DNA of 64,000 bases from VRUE01 sp963704515 (lineage in GTDB: Bacteria > Actinomycetota > Thermoleophilia > Solirubrobacterales > 70-9): positions 1,922,001 to 1,986,000 of the forward strand of contig OY969913.1 of NCBI GenBank assembly GCA_963704515.1, in the 5' to 3' direction. The notes under the pieces are model-generated. The model was not told the origin of the DNA. It worked only from the letters and a program-made list of their open reading frames with translations, and did not search any database. How positions within the stretch are numbered: position 1 is the first letter of the stretch; each line of letters starts with the position of its first letter. The position numbers and the translations under genes are program-made. Below, piece after piece: positions 7,465-14,786 of this stretch.

Positions 7465-8234
7465 TGACCGCTCCGGGAAATCGAAGCGAGAGTTGACCCC
7501 CCTATAGGTGGGTCAACTCTCGCTTCGTCGAAAGTGGGCCAAGGGGCGTCTCCCGACGCCCAGAGATCGTTGAGCTCGACCGCGTCCTTGTAGGTGTCCA
7601 TGCAGTCCCAGAAGCCCTCGTGTCGGTGGGCGGCCAGTTCTCCAGCGGAGGCCATTTGCTCCAGTGGTTCGCGCTCAAGCACGCTGTCCTCACAGATGTA
7701 ATCCAGCGCACCCGGCTCGAAACAGAAAAAGCCGCCGTTGATCCAGTGCTCGCTGCGGGGCTTCTCGACGAAGCCCTCGACCCTGCCTTCCTTGCCCAGC
7801 TTCGCAACGCCCCATTGCAGGTGGGGCTGCACGACGGTAACGGTGCCGAGCGCCTCCTGCCCGCGGTGGAACGAAAGCAGCGCGCCGAGGTCGATATCAG
7901 CGACCCCGTCAGCGTAGGTGGCGCAGAAGGTCTCCTCGAGCCGCTTGCCGAGCCGGGCGATCCGCCCCCCGGTAGGCGTGTCGAGCCCTGTGTCAATGCA
8001 CTCGATTTCCACCCCGTCGGGCCAGCCCTCGGCTGCCACGAACTCCTCGACCATCTCGCCCAGGTATCCCGTCGCCAGCAGAAAACGCTCAAACCCTTGC
8101 GCGGCGTAGATGCCGATCACATGCCAGAGGATCGGCCGGCCGCCGATCTCGACCAGCGCCTTCGGCATCGTCTCCGTGCGCTCGCGCAGGCGCGTGCCAC
8201 GGCCGCCGCAGAGGATGACTACCGGTGGCTCCAC
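7461..8234 (-). CDS. rfbF: Sugar-1-phosphate nucleotidyltransferase, RfbF-like (probable glucose-1-phosphate cytidylyltransferase)
   Basis: About 257 residues if started at GTG 8234, which places VILCGGRGTRLRE at the very N-terminus as usual for the family. The longer frame to a GTG at 8300 would start inside the predicted -10 box. Conserved parts are the nucleotide-binding GGRGTRL loop, the MPKALVEIGG lysine, a VEGFVEKP block, NGGFF and the RfbF-typical GFWDCMDTYKDAVELNDLW followed by GDAPW. The enzyme would make CDP-glucose from CTP and glucose-1-phosphate, feeding the overlapping dehydratase gene. Its C-terminal tail of about 20 residues comes from a palindrome. Confidence 0.83.
   Translation of the reverse strand: MEPPVVILCGGRGTRLRERTETMPKALVEIGGRPILWHVIGIYAAQGFERFLLATGYLGEMVEEFVAAEGWPDGVEIECIDTGLDTPTGGRIARLGKRLEETFCATYADGVADIDLGALLSFHRGQEALGTVTVVQPHLQWGVAKLGKEGRVEGFVEKPRSEHWINGGFFCFEPGALDYICEDSVLEREPLEQMASAGELAAHRHEGFWDCMDTYKDAVELNDLWASGDAPWPTFDEARVDPPIGGSTLASISRSGQ
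7482..7527. repeat. Perfect 18-bp inverted repeat inside the 3' end of the nucleotidyltransferase gene
   Basis: Left arm CGAAGCGAGAGTTGACCC (7482-7499) and right arm GGGTCAACTCTCGCTTCG (7510-7527) are perfect reverse complements around a 10-nt centre containing CCTATAGG. The element is translated as the C-terminal tail of the RfbF-like protein, beyond the point where family members normally end (GDAPW motif). It may be an inserted palindromic element or an internal transcription-attenuation hairpin before the epimerase gene. Confidence 0.8.
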
Positions 8235-8298
8235 GTCACGATTATCCGGCAAGTCGTGAAACGACGGTACGCCTCGCGCGCTCGTATTACTCAATGAC

Positions 8299-8328
8299 AC
8301 TATAGGGGTCGCTCGATGTCAAGCTCAA
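8299..8328 (-). promoter_or_regulatory. Predicted promoter of the rfbF-like operon
   Basis: On the minus strand, TTGAGC (8328-8323), an 18-bp spacer and TATAGT (8304-8299) resemble -35 and -10 boxes. Transcription would begin near 8292, giving a leader of about 58 nt before GTG 8234. This argues against the start at 8300. The -35 box lies within the first codons of the divergent 8316 gene. Confidence 0.5.
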
Positions 8329-8930
8329 TCTACCCCGCGATCAGGATCTTCAGCGCCTTGGTGGGGGTGACGGCCTTCGCGCTCTTCCTCGTTGAAGGGG
8401 TGCCCGGCCGCGAACAGGCAAACAAAGGCAAGAGAGTGAGCGTGACTCGCCTGAGTCGCACCCCTTGTCACCGCCTCTGCAAGGACCCCGAAAAGGCCGA
8501 ACGGAAGACGACCATCTCCATCGACCCGGCCCAGCAGGCGGAGGACCCAAGCGTTTTTACGAAGGCAATCGACAATGACATCGGCGTGCTCGGCCTGAGG
8601 TTCCTCGCCTCTCTGCTGCTTGCAGTCTCGACCGCAGTTGCCCTGGAACGTCTCGTGCGCGGCGATAGCCGCCCTCCCGACGCGGGGGCGCCGGCCGACC
8701 CGCCCAAGAATCGGGGCAGCGGCTCGGGCGGCTCGACCCAGAAGGCGCCAGAGCGCGCCAGGAACGCGGACGATCCCGAGGAGGTCGAGTTCAAACCAGC
8801 GACCATTGAGGACCCCACCCCGGAGGAGACCAAGGCACGGAATCGGGAGGCGAAAAGGCATGCCCGGTCCATGAAGAGACAGGCGGAAATGAAGGAACGC
8901 AGTCCACCTTTGAAGATCGACGATGGATGA
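8316..8930 (+). CDS. Hypothetical membrane protein
   Basis: 204 residues. A hydrophobic segment lies at about 8-27 and a second at about 88-108 (LGLRFLASLLLAVSTAVAL). The loop between them has two cysteines (CHRLCKD), and the C-terminal half is hydrophilic and charged, rich in Lys/Arg/Glu near the end. I do not recognise the family. It is divergent from the rfbF-like gene and shares its intergenic promoter region. Base composition is slightly less GC-rich than neighbours. The start codon is the first ATG; a later start would remove the first membrane segment. Confidence 0.6.
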   Translation: MSSSIYPAIRIFSALVGVTAFALFLVEGVPGREQANKGKRVSVTRLSRTPCHRLCKDPEKAERKTTISIDPAQQAEDPSVFTKAIDNDIGVLGLRFLASLLLAVSTAVALERLVRGDSRPPDAGAPADPPKNRGSGSGGSTQKAPERARNADDPEEVEFKPATIEDPTPEETKARNREAKRHARSMKRQAEMKERSPPLKIDDG

Positions 8931-8976
8931 ATCCGGGAGCCACCTTCGCTCTGACGCGGTAGTTCAGGGGCCGGGC

Positions 8977-9249
8977 TTAGCCACCGGCGACGGCGGGGAG
9001 GATGGTCACCTCGGCGCCGTCGTCGATCTGCGTCTCGAGTCCCTGCTGGAAGCGGATGTCCTCGCCGCTGACGTAGACGTTGACGAAGCGGCGCAGGTCG
9101 CCGTCCTGGGTGATCCGCTCGCGCAGCCCGTCGTGCGCCTCGAAGACGGCGTCAAGCACCTCGCCGACGGTCGCGCCGCTGACCTCCAGCTCGGCCTCGC
9201 CGTCGGTGACGGCGCGCAGCTGGGTCGGGATCTTCACGGTGACTGGCAT
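8977..9249 (-). CDS. metO: MoaD/ThiS-family sulfur-carrier protein (MetO/CysO-like)
   Basis: 90 residues with the ubiquitin-like MoaD/ThiS pattern: VTVKIPTQLR at the start, GATVGEVLDAVFEAHDGLRERI in the middle, VNVYVSGEDIR and a final DDGAEVTILPAVAGG ending in the required Gly-Gly. The C-terminal glycine would be adenylated and turned into a thiocarboxylate that donates sulfur. Its ATG overlaps the stop of the threonine-synthase-like gene by one base (TGATG). That pairing, with a SAM riboswitch upstream, points to homocysteine synthesis rather than molybdopterin or thiamine synthesis. Cysteine synthesis (CysO) is the main alternative. Confidence 0.85.
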   Translation of the reverse strand: MPVTVKIPTQLRAVTDGEAELEVSGATVGEVLDAVFEAHDGLRERITQDGDLRRFVNVYVSGEDIRFQQGLETQIDDGAEVTILPAVAGG

Positions 9250-10481
9250 CAGGCGGCTACCTCCTGGGCGAACTCGGTCTCGAAGCTCTCGAGGGCGGGG
9301 TCGATCTCGTGCATGCGGAACCTATCGCGGGTCACGTCGAGCGTCTTCAGCCCCTCGCCGGTGATGTAGACGACGACGCGCTCGCCGGCCGCCAGCTCGC
9401 CGCGATCGGCCAGCTTCTTCAGCACGCCGACGGTGACCCCGCCTGCGGTCTCGGTGAAGATGCCGGTGGTCTCGGCCAACAGGCTGATCGCGTCGCGGAT
9501 CTCGGCGTCGGTCACCGCGTCGACGCCGCCGCCGGTGCGGCGGGCCTGCTCGACCGCATAGGGGCCGTCGGCCGGGTCGCCGATCGCCAGGCTCTTGGCG
9601 ATCGTGTCGGGGCGCTGCGGCTTGCAGACGTCCCAGCCTTCGGCGAAGGCGGTGGCGACGGGGCTGCAACCCTCCGCCTGGGCGCCATTGAAGACCGGCT
9701 GAGACCCCTCGACCAAGCCGATGTCCAGCCACTCCTGGAAGCCGCGGCCGACCTTGGTGAAGAGCGAGCCCGAGGCGATCGGGCAGACGACGCGGTCGGG
9801 CAGTTTCCAGCCGAGCTGCTCGGCCGTCTCGTAGGCGAGCGTCTTCGAGCCCTCGGCGTAGTAGGGGCGCAGGTTGACGTTGACGAAGGCCCAGGGCCGG
9901 GTTTCGGCGAGCTGGGTGCAGAGCCGGTTGACGTCGTCGTAGTTGCCGCGCACGCCGACCAGGTTGGTGCCGTAGATGCCGGTGGCGAGCAGCTTCTGCT
10001 CCTCGAGGTTGGCCGGGACGAAGACGTATGACTTGAGGCCGGCGGCGGCGGCGTGGGCGGCGACGGCGTTGGCGAGGTTGCCGGTCGAGGCGCAGGCGAC
10101 CGTCTCGAAGCCGAGCTCCTGGGCCTTGGCGACCGCGACGGCGACGACCCGGTCCTTGAAGGAGTGGGTCGGGTTGGCGGCGTCGTTCTTGATCCAGATC
10201 TCGGCGTCCACCCCAAGGCGTTCGGCGAGGCGATCGGCGCGCAGGAGTGGGGTCAGGCCGGGCTCGAGCGGGTCGCCGGGACGGCCCTCGAAGGGCAGGA
10301 AGTCGACATAGCGCCAGATCCCCTGCGATCCGGCCTGGATCTTGCGCTTGGTCTCGGCCGGGTCCAGAGCCGAGTAGTCGTAGGCCACTTCCAGCGGCCC
10401 AAAGCAGTTCTCGCAGGCGAAGTGCGCGCCGAGGTCGTAGGTCGCCCCGCACTCCTTGCATCTCAGATTCTCGATTGACAT
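9249..10481 (-). CDS. metM: Threonine synthase-family PLP enzyme, probable MetM-type homocysteine synthase
   Basis: 410 residues from ATG 10481; an upstream ATG-initiated extension would run through the terminator hairpin. The N-terminus has a zinc-ribbon-like Cys set (C8, C11, C23, C26). The PLP lysine is K109 in PTHSFKDR, with a glycine-rich phosphate loop in ASTGNLANAVAA and a C-terminal TETAGGVTVGVLKKL block. All are typical of threonine synthases acting on O-phosphohomoserine. Two context clues favour sulfur transfer: a SAM-I riboswitch controls it, and the next overlapping gene encodes a sulfur carrier ending in Gly-Gly. A MetM/MetO route from O-phosphohomoserine to homocysteine is known from Streptomyces. 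A plain threonine synthase remains possible. Confidence 0.8.
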   Translation of the reverse strand: MSIENLRCKECGATYDLGAHFACENCFGPLEVAYDYSALDPAETKRKIQAGSQGIWRYVDFLPFEGRPGDPLEPGLTPLLRADRLAERLGVDAEIWIKNDAANPTHSFKDRVVAVAVAKAQELGFETVACASTGNLANAVAAHAAAAGLKSYVFVPANLEEQKLLATGIYGTNLVGVRGNYDDVNRLCTQLAETRPWAFVNVNLRPYYAEGSKTLAYETAEQLGWKLPDRVVCPIASGSLFTKVGRGFQEWLDIGLVEGSQPVFNGAQAEGCSPVATAFAEGWDVCKPQRPDTIAKSLAIGDPADGPYAVEQARRTGGGVDAVTDAEIRDAISLLAETTGIFTETAGGVTVGVLKKLADRGELAAGERVVVYITGEGLKTLDVTRDRFRMHEIDPALESFETEFAQEVAA

Positions 10482-10513
10482 CCGATCTATCCCTCTCGTT
10501 GCCTTGCCGCCAA

Positions 10514-10544
10514 CAAAAAAACCTCCGCCTTTTGTGGGGGAGGT
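10514..10544 (-). terminator. Intrinsic terminator of the SAM riboswitch
   Basis: On the minus strand, ACCTCCCCC and GGCGGAGGT form a stem of eight pairs with one mismatch around an ACAAAA loop, followed directly by a run of seven T. It lies between the aptamer and the ATG at 10481, so it is the expression platform. SAM binding should favour this hairpin and switch the operon off. Confidence 0.88.
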
Positions 10545-10559
10545 CCGATCGGACATTCC

Positions 10560-10676
10560 CCACATCTTCCAGGCCTTTGACTTGACCTGCTGGAGTTGGC
10601 ACCTCCCCCGAACCTGTCGGTCCGGGGCGGTTGCCGGGGTTTCATCGGGCCAGTCCCTCCACCCCTCTAGATGTGG
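10560..10676 (-). promoter_or_regulatory. SAM-I (S-box) riboswitch aptamer
   Basis: The minus strand contains the S-box core. P1 is CCACATCT (10676-10669) pairing with AGATGTGG (10567-10560). Between them are AGAGGGGTGGAGGGACTGGC, CCGATGAAACCCCGGCAACC and GGTGCCAACTCCAGCAGG, which match the invariant SAM-binding and kink-turn segments. It precedes a terminator and the metM-like/metO-like pair, so it most likely represses methionine-pathway expression when S-adenosylmethionine is plentiful. No convincing promoter could be picked out in the more AT-rich stretch 10,680-10,740. Confidence 0.95.
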
Positions 10677-10839
10677 CGCTTATGTAGAAGGAAGACTAAC
10701 AACAGGAGTAGTCAATTGAAAGATTGACCGCCAAGCGTGGCCCCGAGGGAAGTTTCGTTCAGCTCACGCCCGGCTAACCCGCTTGATCCACGGCGGCTAA
10801 CCTTGTGCGCGATGCCGGACGAGACGATGAGCGCGAACG

Positions 10840-11847
10840 ATGCCGAACCTTCCGAAGCCGAGGCTGCGGCGCGTCGGCCGGCGCGACGAGCTCATCTCCG
10901 CGGCGGCCCAGCCTGAGCCGCAGGCGCCGCGCGTCGAGCAGATCGACTCCTCCGGCCTGCGCTGGGTCAAGGTCGAGCGCCCGGGAGCGCTGGAGCGCAC
11001 CTGGCTGGAGGAGAACTTCGATTTCCACGCGCTCGACCTCGAGGACGTGCTCTCCCGCAACCAGCGGCCGAAGATCGACGTCTACGACGACTACCTCTTC
11101 ATCGTCCTCCACTTCCCGATCTTCGACCCGGCCGCGGGCCGGCTGGGAACCGGCGAGCTCGACCTCTTCGTCGGCCCCGGCTACGTGGTGACGATCCCCA
11201 ACCAGCCGCTGCAGCCGGTTGAGTACCTCTTCGAGCGCTGCCGCTCCAAGGAGGAGCTGCGCGAGCAGCTCTTCTCGCGCGGCTCGGGCTACCTGCTCTA
11301 CCGCCTGGTCGACGACAGCTTCGACTACTGCTTCCCGATGCTGCGCAAGATCGGCAACAAGCTCGACGCGCTCGAGGACGACATCTTCGAGGGCCGCTCC
11401 GACGAGGTCGTGCGCGACATCTCCAACGTCAAGCAGGAGATCATCAACTTCCGCAAGGTGATCCGCCCGCAGCGCCCGGTGCTGCACGATCTGGAGAAGG
11501 TCAAGCAGCGCTACCTGGCGACCGACCTCGACCTCGAGATCTACTTCGACGACATCGTCGACGCCCACGAGCGGATCTGGGACATGCTCGAGAACTACAA
11601 GGAGGTCGTGGTCGCGCTCGAGGAGACCAACGAGGCGGTTATCTCCCACCACCTCAACGACATCCTCCGCGTGCTCACCTCGATCAGCGTCGTGATCCTG
11701 CCGCTGACCCTGATCGCGAGCATCATGGGAATGAACTCCTGGGTCCCCTTCGAACACGACGAGGCCGGCTTCTTCGCGGTGCTCCTCGTGATGGCCGCGA
11801 TCCTGATCGGCCTGGTCCTCTTCTTCCGCCGCCGCCGCTGGCTATAG
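10840..11847 (+). CDS. corA: CorA-type magnesium/divalent cation channel
   Basis: 335 residues. A long soluble N-terminal domain, largely helical and charged, is followed by two C-terminal membrane segments. The selectivity signature Gly-Met-Asn is present at residues 297-299 (MGMNSW), between TM1 (SISVVILPLTLIASI) and TM2 (FFAVLLVMAAILIGLVLFF). The protein ends in a basic FFRRRRWL tail on the cytoplasmic side. CorA pentamers conduct Mg2+ (also Co2+/Ni2+). It lies divergently from the riboswitch operon with a gap of about 160 bp holding nothing else I can identify. Confidence 0.95.
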   Translation: MPNLPKPRLRRVGRRDELISAAAQPEPQAPRVEQIDSSGLRWVKVERPGALERTWLEENFDFHALDLEDVLSRNQRPKIDVYDDYLFIVLHFPIFDPAAGRLGTGELDLFVGPGYVVTIPNQPLQPVEYLFERCRSKEELREQLFSRGSGYLLYRLVDDSFDYCFPMLRKIGNKLDALEDDIFEGRSDEVVRDISNVKQEIINFRKVIRPQRPVLHDLEKVKQRYLATDLDLEIYFDDIVDAHERIWDMLENYKEVVVALEETNEAVISHHLNDILRVLTSISVVILPLTLIASIMGMNSWVPFEHDEAGFFAVLLVMAAILIGLVLFFRRRRWL

Positions 11848-11849
11848 CC

Positions 11850-11907
11850 CGGGGACGTGCCGCAACTTAGCGGCCCGTATAGGTACCCAAGTTGCGGCAC
11901 GTCCCCG
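11850..11907. repeat. Perfect 19-bp inverted repeat between corA and the HIT gene
   Basis: The arms CGGGGACGTGCCGCAACTT (11850-11868) and AAGTTGCGGCACGTCCCCG (11889-11907) are perfect reverse complements around a 20-nt centre containing GTATAGGTACC. It begins 3 bp after the corA stop and ends 16 bp before the HIT start. It may act as a terminator or be a REP-like palindrome. No T-run follows on either strand, which weakens the terminator reading. Confidence 0.82.
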
Positions 11908-11923
11908 AATAGGATGGTCGGCT

Positions 11924-12412
11924 GTGGCCAACTTTCGGATCTGGGCGCCTTGGCGCCTCGCCTACGTGAAGGACGCAGCGAAGGACAACGAGGACGAGTG
12001 CGTGTTCTGCGCCAAGCCGGCGCAGGGCGATGACGAGGCGAGCCTGATCGTCCATCGGGGCGAGCGGGCCTTCGTGATCCTCAACCTCTTCCCGTACACG
12101 AACGGGCACCTGATGGTTGCCCCCTACGAGCACATCGGGCGCATCCAGGAGCTCTCGGCGGAGACCGTCGCCGAGATGATGGGACTGGCGCAGCGGGCGA
12201 TGAGCCGGCTGGAGGAGGTCTACGAGCCGCACGGCTTCAACGTCGGCTTCAACCAGGGACGGGTCGCCGGCGCCGGGGTCGAGCACCACATCCACATGCA
12301 CGTAGTCCCGCGCTGGGGCGGCGACACGAACTTCATGCCGGTGATCGCCGACACGCGGGTGATGCCGCAAACGCTGGAGCAGAGCTACGAGGCACTGAAG
12401 GGGGCGTTTTGA
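11924..12412 (+). CDS. HIT-family hydrolase/phosphorylase
   Basis: 162 residues from GTG 11924, with an AGGA Shine-Dalgarno element 10 nt upstream. The histidine triad is HHIHMHVVPRW and the upstream substrate-binding block is NLFPYTNGHLMVAPYEHIG. A CVFC pair near residue 26 may bind zinc, as in some bacterial HIT proteins. Members act on nucleoside phosphates, for example Ap4A or AMP derivatives. The gene overlaps the phosphohexomutase start by 4 nt, so the two are translationally coupled. Confidence 0.88.
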   Translation: MANFRIWAPWRLAYVKDAAKDNEDECVFCAKPAQGDDEASLIVHRGERAFVILNLFPYTNGHLMVAPYEHIGRIQELSAETVAEMMGLAQRAMSRLEEVYEPHGFNVGFNQGRVAGAGVEHHIHMHVVPRWGGDTNFMPVIADTRVMPQTLEQSYEALKGAF

Positions 12413-13791
12413 GCGAGCAGCGGGTCCTGGCGCCGCCAGGCATCTTCAAGGCGTACGACATCCGCGGGCTGCACGGCTCCGAGATGGACGAGACGACCGC
12501 GCACGCGATCGGCCGCGCCTTCGCCCGGGTGCTGGCCCGGCTGCGCGGCAAGCAGCCGGGCGAGCTGCGGGTCGGGCTGGGTCGCGACATGCGGCTGACG
12601 GCGCCGACGATGGCGGCGGAGCTGCGCGACGGGCTGATCTTCGAGGGCGTGACGGTGCTCGACGCCGGGATGGTCGCCACCGAGATGCTCTATTACCTCG
12701 TGGGGTCGCGTGAGCTGGACGGCGGCGCGATGGTCACCGCCTCGCACAACCCGAAGGCCTACACCGGGGTGAAGCTGATCCGCGAGGGGGCGCTGGCGCT
12801 CTCGGGCGACGCCGGGATCGGCGACGTGCGGCGCGAGATCGAAGCGGGGCTCGGCCACGCGCCCGGCGGCGGCTCGCTGGAGGAGGTCGACGTCTGGGAG
12901 GAATACCGGGCGCACGCCCTCTCGTTCATCGACCCGTCCAAGGTGAAGCCGATGAAGGTCGTGGTCGACGGCGGCAACGGGATGTCGGGACCGATGGTCG
13001 GCCCGATCCTCGCCAAGCTCGGGCTCGACCTGGAGGAGATGTACTTCGAGCCCGACGGCGAGTTCCCCGACCACGAACCGAACCCGCTGCTGCCCGAGAA
13101 CCGCGAGCTGATCGTCGAGCGGGTGCGCTCCTCGGGCGCCGAGCTCGGCATCGCCTGGGACGGCGATGCCGACCGCTGCTTCTTCATCGACGGCACCGGC
13201 GAGTTCTGCGACGGCGACTTCATCTGCGCGTTGCTGGCGCGGGCGGCGCTGGCCAAGGAGCCGGGCGCGACGATCCTCTACGACCCGCGCTCGAGCCGCG
13301 CCGTGCCCGACCTGGTCGCCGCCGAGGGCGGTCGCTCCGACCTCTCGCGCGTCGGCCACGCCTTCTTCAAGCAGCGGATGCGCGAGGAGGGCGCCGTCTT
13401 CGGCGGCGAGGTCTCCGGCCACTACTACTTCCGCGACTTCTGGTGCGCGGACTCCGGCACGATCCCGGCCCTGCTGGTGCTCGAGCTGCTCTCCCGCGAC
13501 GGCCGCTCGCTGGCCGAGCTGATGGCCGAGTTCCGCTCGCGCTACTTCATCTCCGGTGAGATCAACTCCGAGGTCGCCGACCAGGAGGCGAAGATGGCAG
13601 AGATCGCCGAGCGCTACGCCGACGGCCGCCAGACGACGCTCGACGGGATCTCGGTCGACTACGACGAGTGGCACTTCAACGTGCGCCCCTCCAACACCGA
13701 GCCGCTGCTGCGCCTCAACCTCGAGTCGCTGGTCTCGCGCGAGGACATGGAGCGCCGCCGCGACGAGGTGCTGGGACTGATCCGGGCGTGA
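12409..13791 (+). CDS. Phosphomannomutase/phosphoglucomutase
   Basis: 460 residues from a TTG start at 12409 that overlaps the HIT stop. It has the four-domain alpha-D-phosphohexomutase layout: FKAYDIRG at the N-terminus, the phosphoserine loop VTASHNPKAYTG near residue 111, the Mg2+ loop DGDADRC near residue 257, the sugar loop GGEVSGHYYF and the phosphate loop VRPSNTEPLLRL. It interconverts hexose 6- and 1-phosphates. The product would feed GDP-mannose or UDP/CDP/dTDP-glucose synthesis, and so the exopolysaccharide genes in this window. Confidence 0.93.
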   Translation: MSEQRVLAPPGIFKAYDIRGLHGSEMDETTAHAIGRAFARVLARLRGKQPGELRVGLGRDMRLTAPTMAAELRDGLIFEGVTVLDAGMVATEMLYYLVGSRELDGGAMVTASHNPKAYTGVKLIREGALALSGDAGIGDVRREIEAGLGHAPGGGSLEEVDVWEEYRAHALSFIDPSKVKPMKVVVDGGNGMSGPMVGPILAKLGLDLEEMYFEPDGEFPDHEPNPLLPENRELIVERVRSSGAELGIAWDGDADRCFFIDGTGEFCDGDFICALLARAALAKEPGATILYDPRSSRAVPDLVAAEGGRSDLSRVGHAFFKQRMREEGAVFGGEVSGHYYFRDFWCADSGTIPALLVLELLSRDGRSLAELMAEFRSRYFISGEINSEVADQEAKMAEIAERYADGRQTTLDGISVDYDEWHFNVRPSNTEPLLRLNLESLVSREDMERRRDEVLGLIRA

Positions 13792-14786
13792 CCCCCGAGC
13801 AGGCGCTCGAGCAGGCGGCGCTGGCCGGGATCCACTGCCTGCGCATCCCCACCCCCTTCGCCGTCGGGCGGGTCAACTGCTACCTGATCGAGGACGAGCC
13901 GCTGACCCTCATCGACACCGGGCCCAACTCGGGCAAGGCGCTCGACGAGCTGCAGTCGCAGCTGGCCGAGCACGGCCACGCGATCGAGGACCTCGAGCTG
14001 CTGGTCATCACCCACCAGCACATCGACCACCTCGGCCTGGCGGAGATCGTCGTGCAGCGCTCCGGCGCCGAGCTGGCGGCGCTCGGCGCCGCCGCCGAGC
14101 GGCTGGCCAACTTCAGCGAGGACGCCGAGCGCGACGACGAGTTCGCGGTCGGGCTGATGCTGCGCAACGGCATCCCCGAGGAGGTGGCGCGGGCGCTGCA
14201 GAGCGTCTCGCGCAGCTTCCGCGGCTGGGGCTCGCGGGCGGTGGTCACGCGGCCGCTCGCGGACGGCCAGCTGCTGCCCTTCGGCGACCGGGTCCTGCAG
14301 GCGCTGCACCGGCCGGGCCACAGCCCCTCCGACACGATCTTCTGGGACGAGGAGCGCAAGATCCTGCTCGCCGCCGACCACCTGATCGCCCACATCTCCT
14401 CCAACCCGCTGATCAGCCGCCCGCTCGACGGGTCGGACGAGCGGCCCCAGGCCCTCGTCACCTACATCGAGTCGATGCGGCGCACGCGCGAGATGCCCGC
14501 CGAGATCGTCCTCTCCGGCCACGGCGAGCCGATCGTCGACCACGTCGCCCTGATCGACGACCGCCTCGCCAAGCACGAGCGCCGCAAGGAGAAGATCCAC
14601 GGCCTGATCGCCGAGCGCCCCCGCACCGGGTATGAGATCGCCCAGGCGATCTGGGGCAACGTCGCCGTCACCCAGGCCTACCTGACCCTCTCCGAGGTGA
14701 TCGGCCACGCCGACCTGCTGGTCAACGAGGGGCGCGTGCGGGAAGTCGAGGACGGGGAGGTGGTCAGGTATGAGGCGGCCGGGTAA
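13788..14786 (+). CDS. Metallo-beta-lactamase-fold hydrolase, LACTB2-like
   Basis: 332 residues from GTG 13788, overlapping the mutase stop (GTGA). Zinc ligands are in THQHIDHLG near residue 68 and further ligands in LHRPGHSPSD, LLAADHLI and SGHGEPI. The C-terminal 60 residues form a helical/winged-helix-like tail (KHERRKEKIHGLI onwards), as in LACTB2-type nucleases and thioesterases. Specific substrate is unknown. It overlaps the following lipid-kinase gene by 17 nt, so the HIT, mutase, MBL and kinase genes form one operon. Confidence 0.85.
   Translation: MTPEQALEQAALAGIHCLRIPTPFAVGRVNCYLIEDEPLTLIDTGPNSGKALDELQSQLAEHGHAIEDLELLVITHQHIDHLGLAEIVVQRSGAELAALGAAAERLANFSEDAERDDEFAVGLMLRNGIPEEVARALQSVSRSFRGWGSRAVVTRPLADGQLLPFGDRVLQALHRPGHSPSDTIFWDEERKILLAADHLIAHISSNPLISRPLDGSDERPQALVTYIESMRRTREMPAEIVLSGHGEPIVDHVALIDDRLAKHERRKEKIHGLIAERPRTGYEIAQAIWGNVAVTQAYLTLSEVIGHADLLVNEGRVREVEDGEVVRYEAAG

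Noticed and set aside
8235..8300. Upstream GTG start at 8300 for the RfbF-like gene
   Set aside because: It lies in the predicted -10 box and adds 22 residues before the conserved N-terminal strand.
10680..10740. Promoter of the SAM-riboswitch operon
   Set aside because: TTGACT is present, but no -10 box lies at acceptable spacing.
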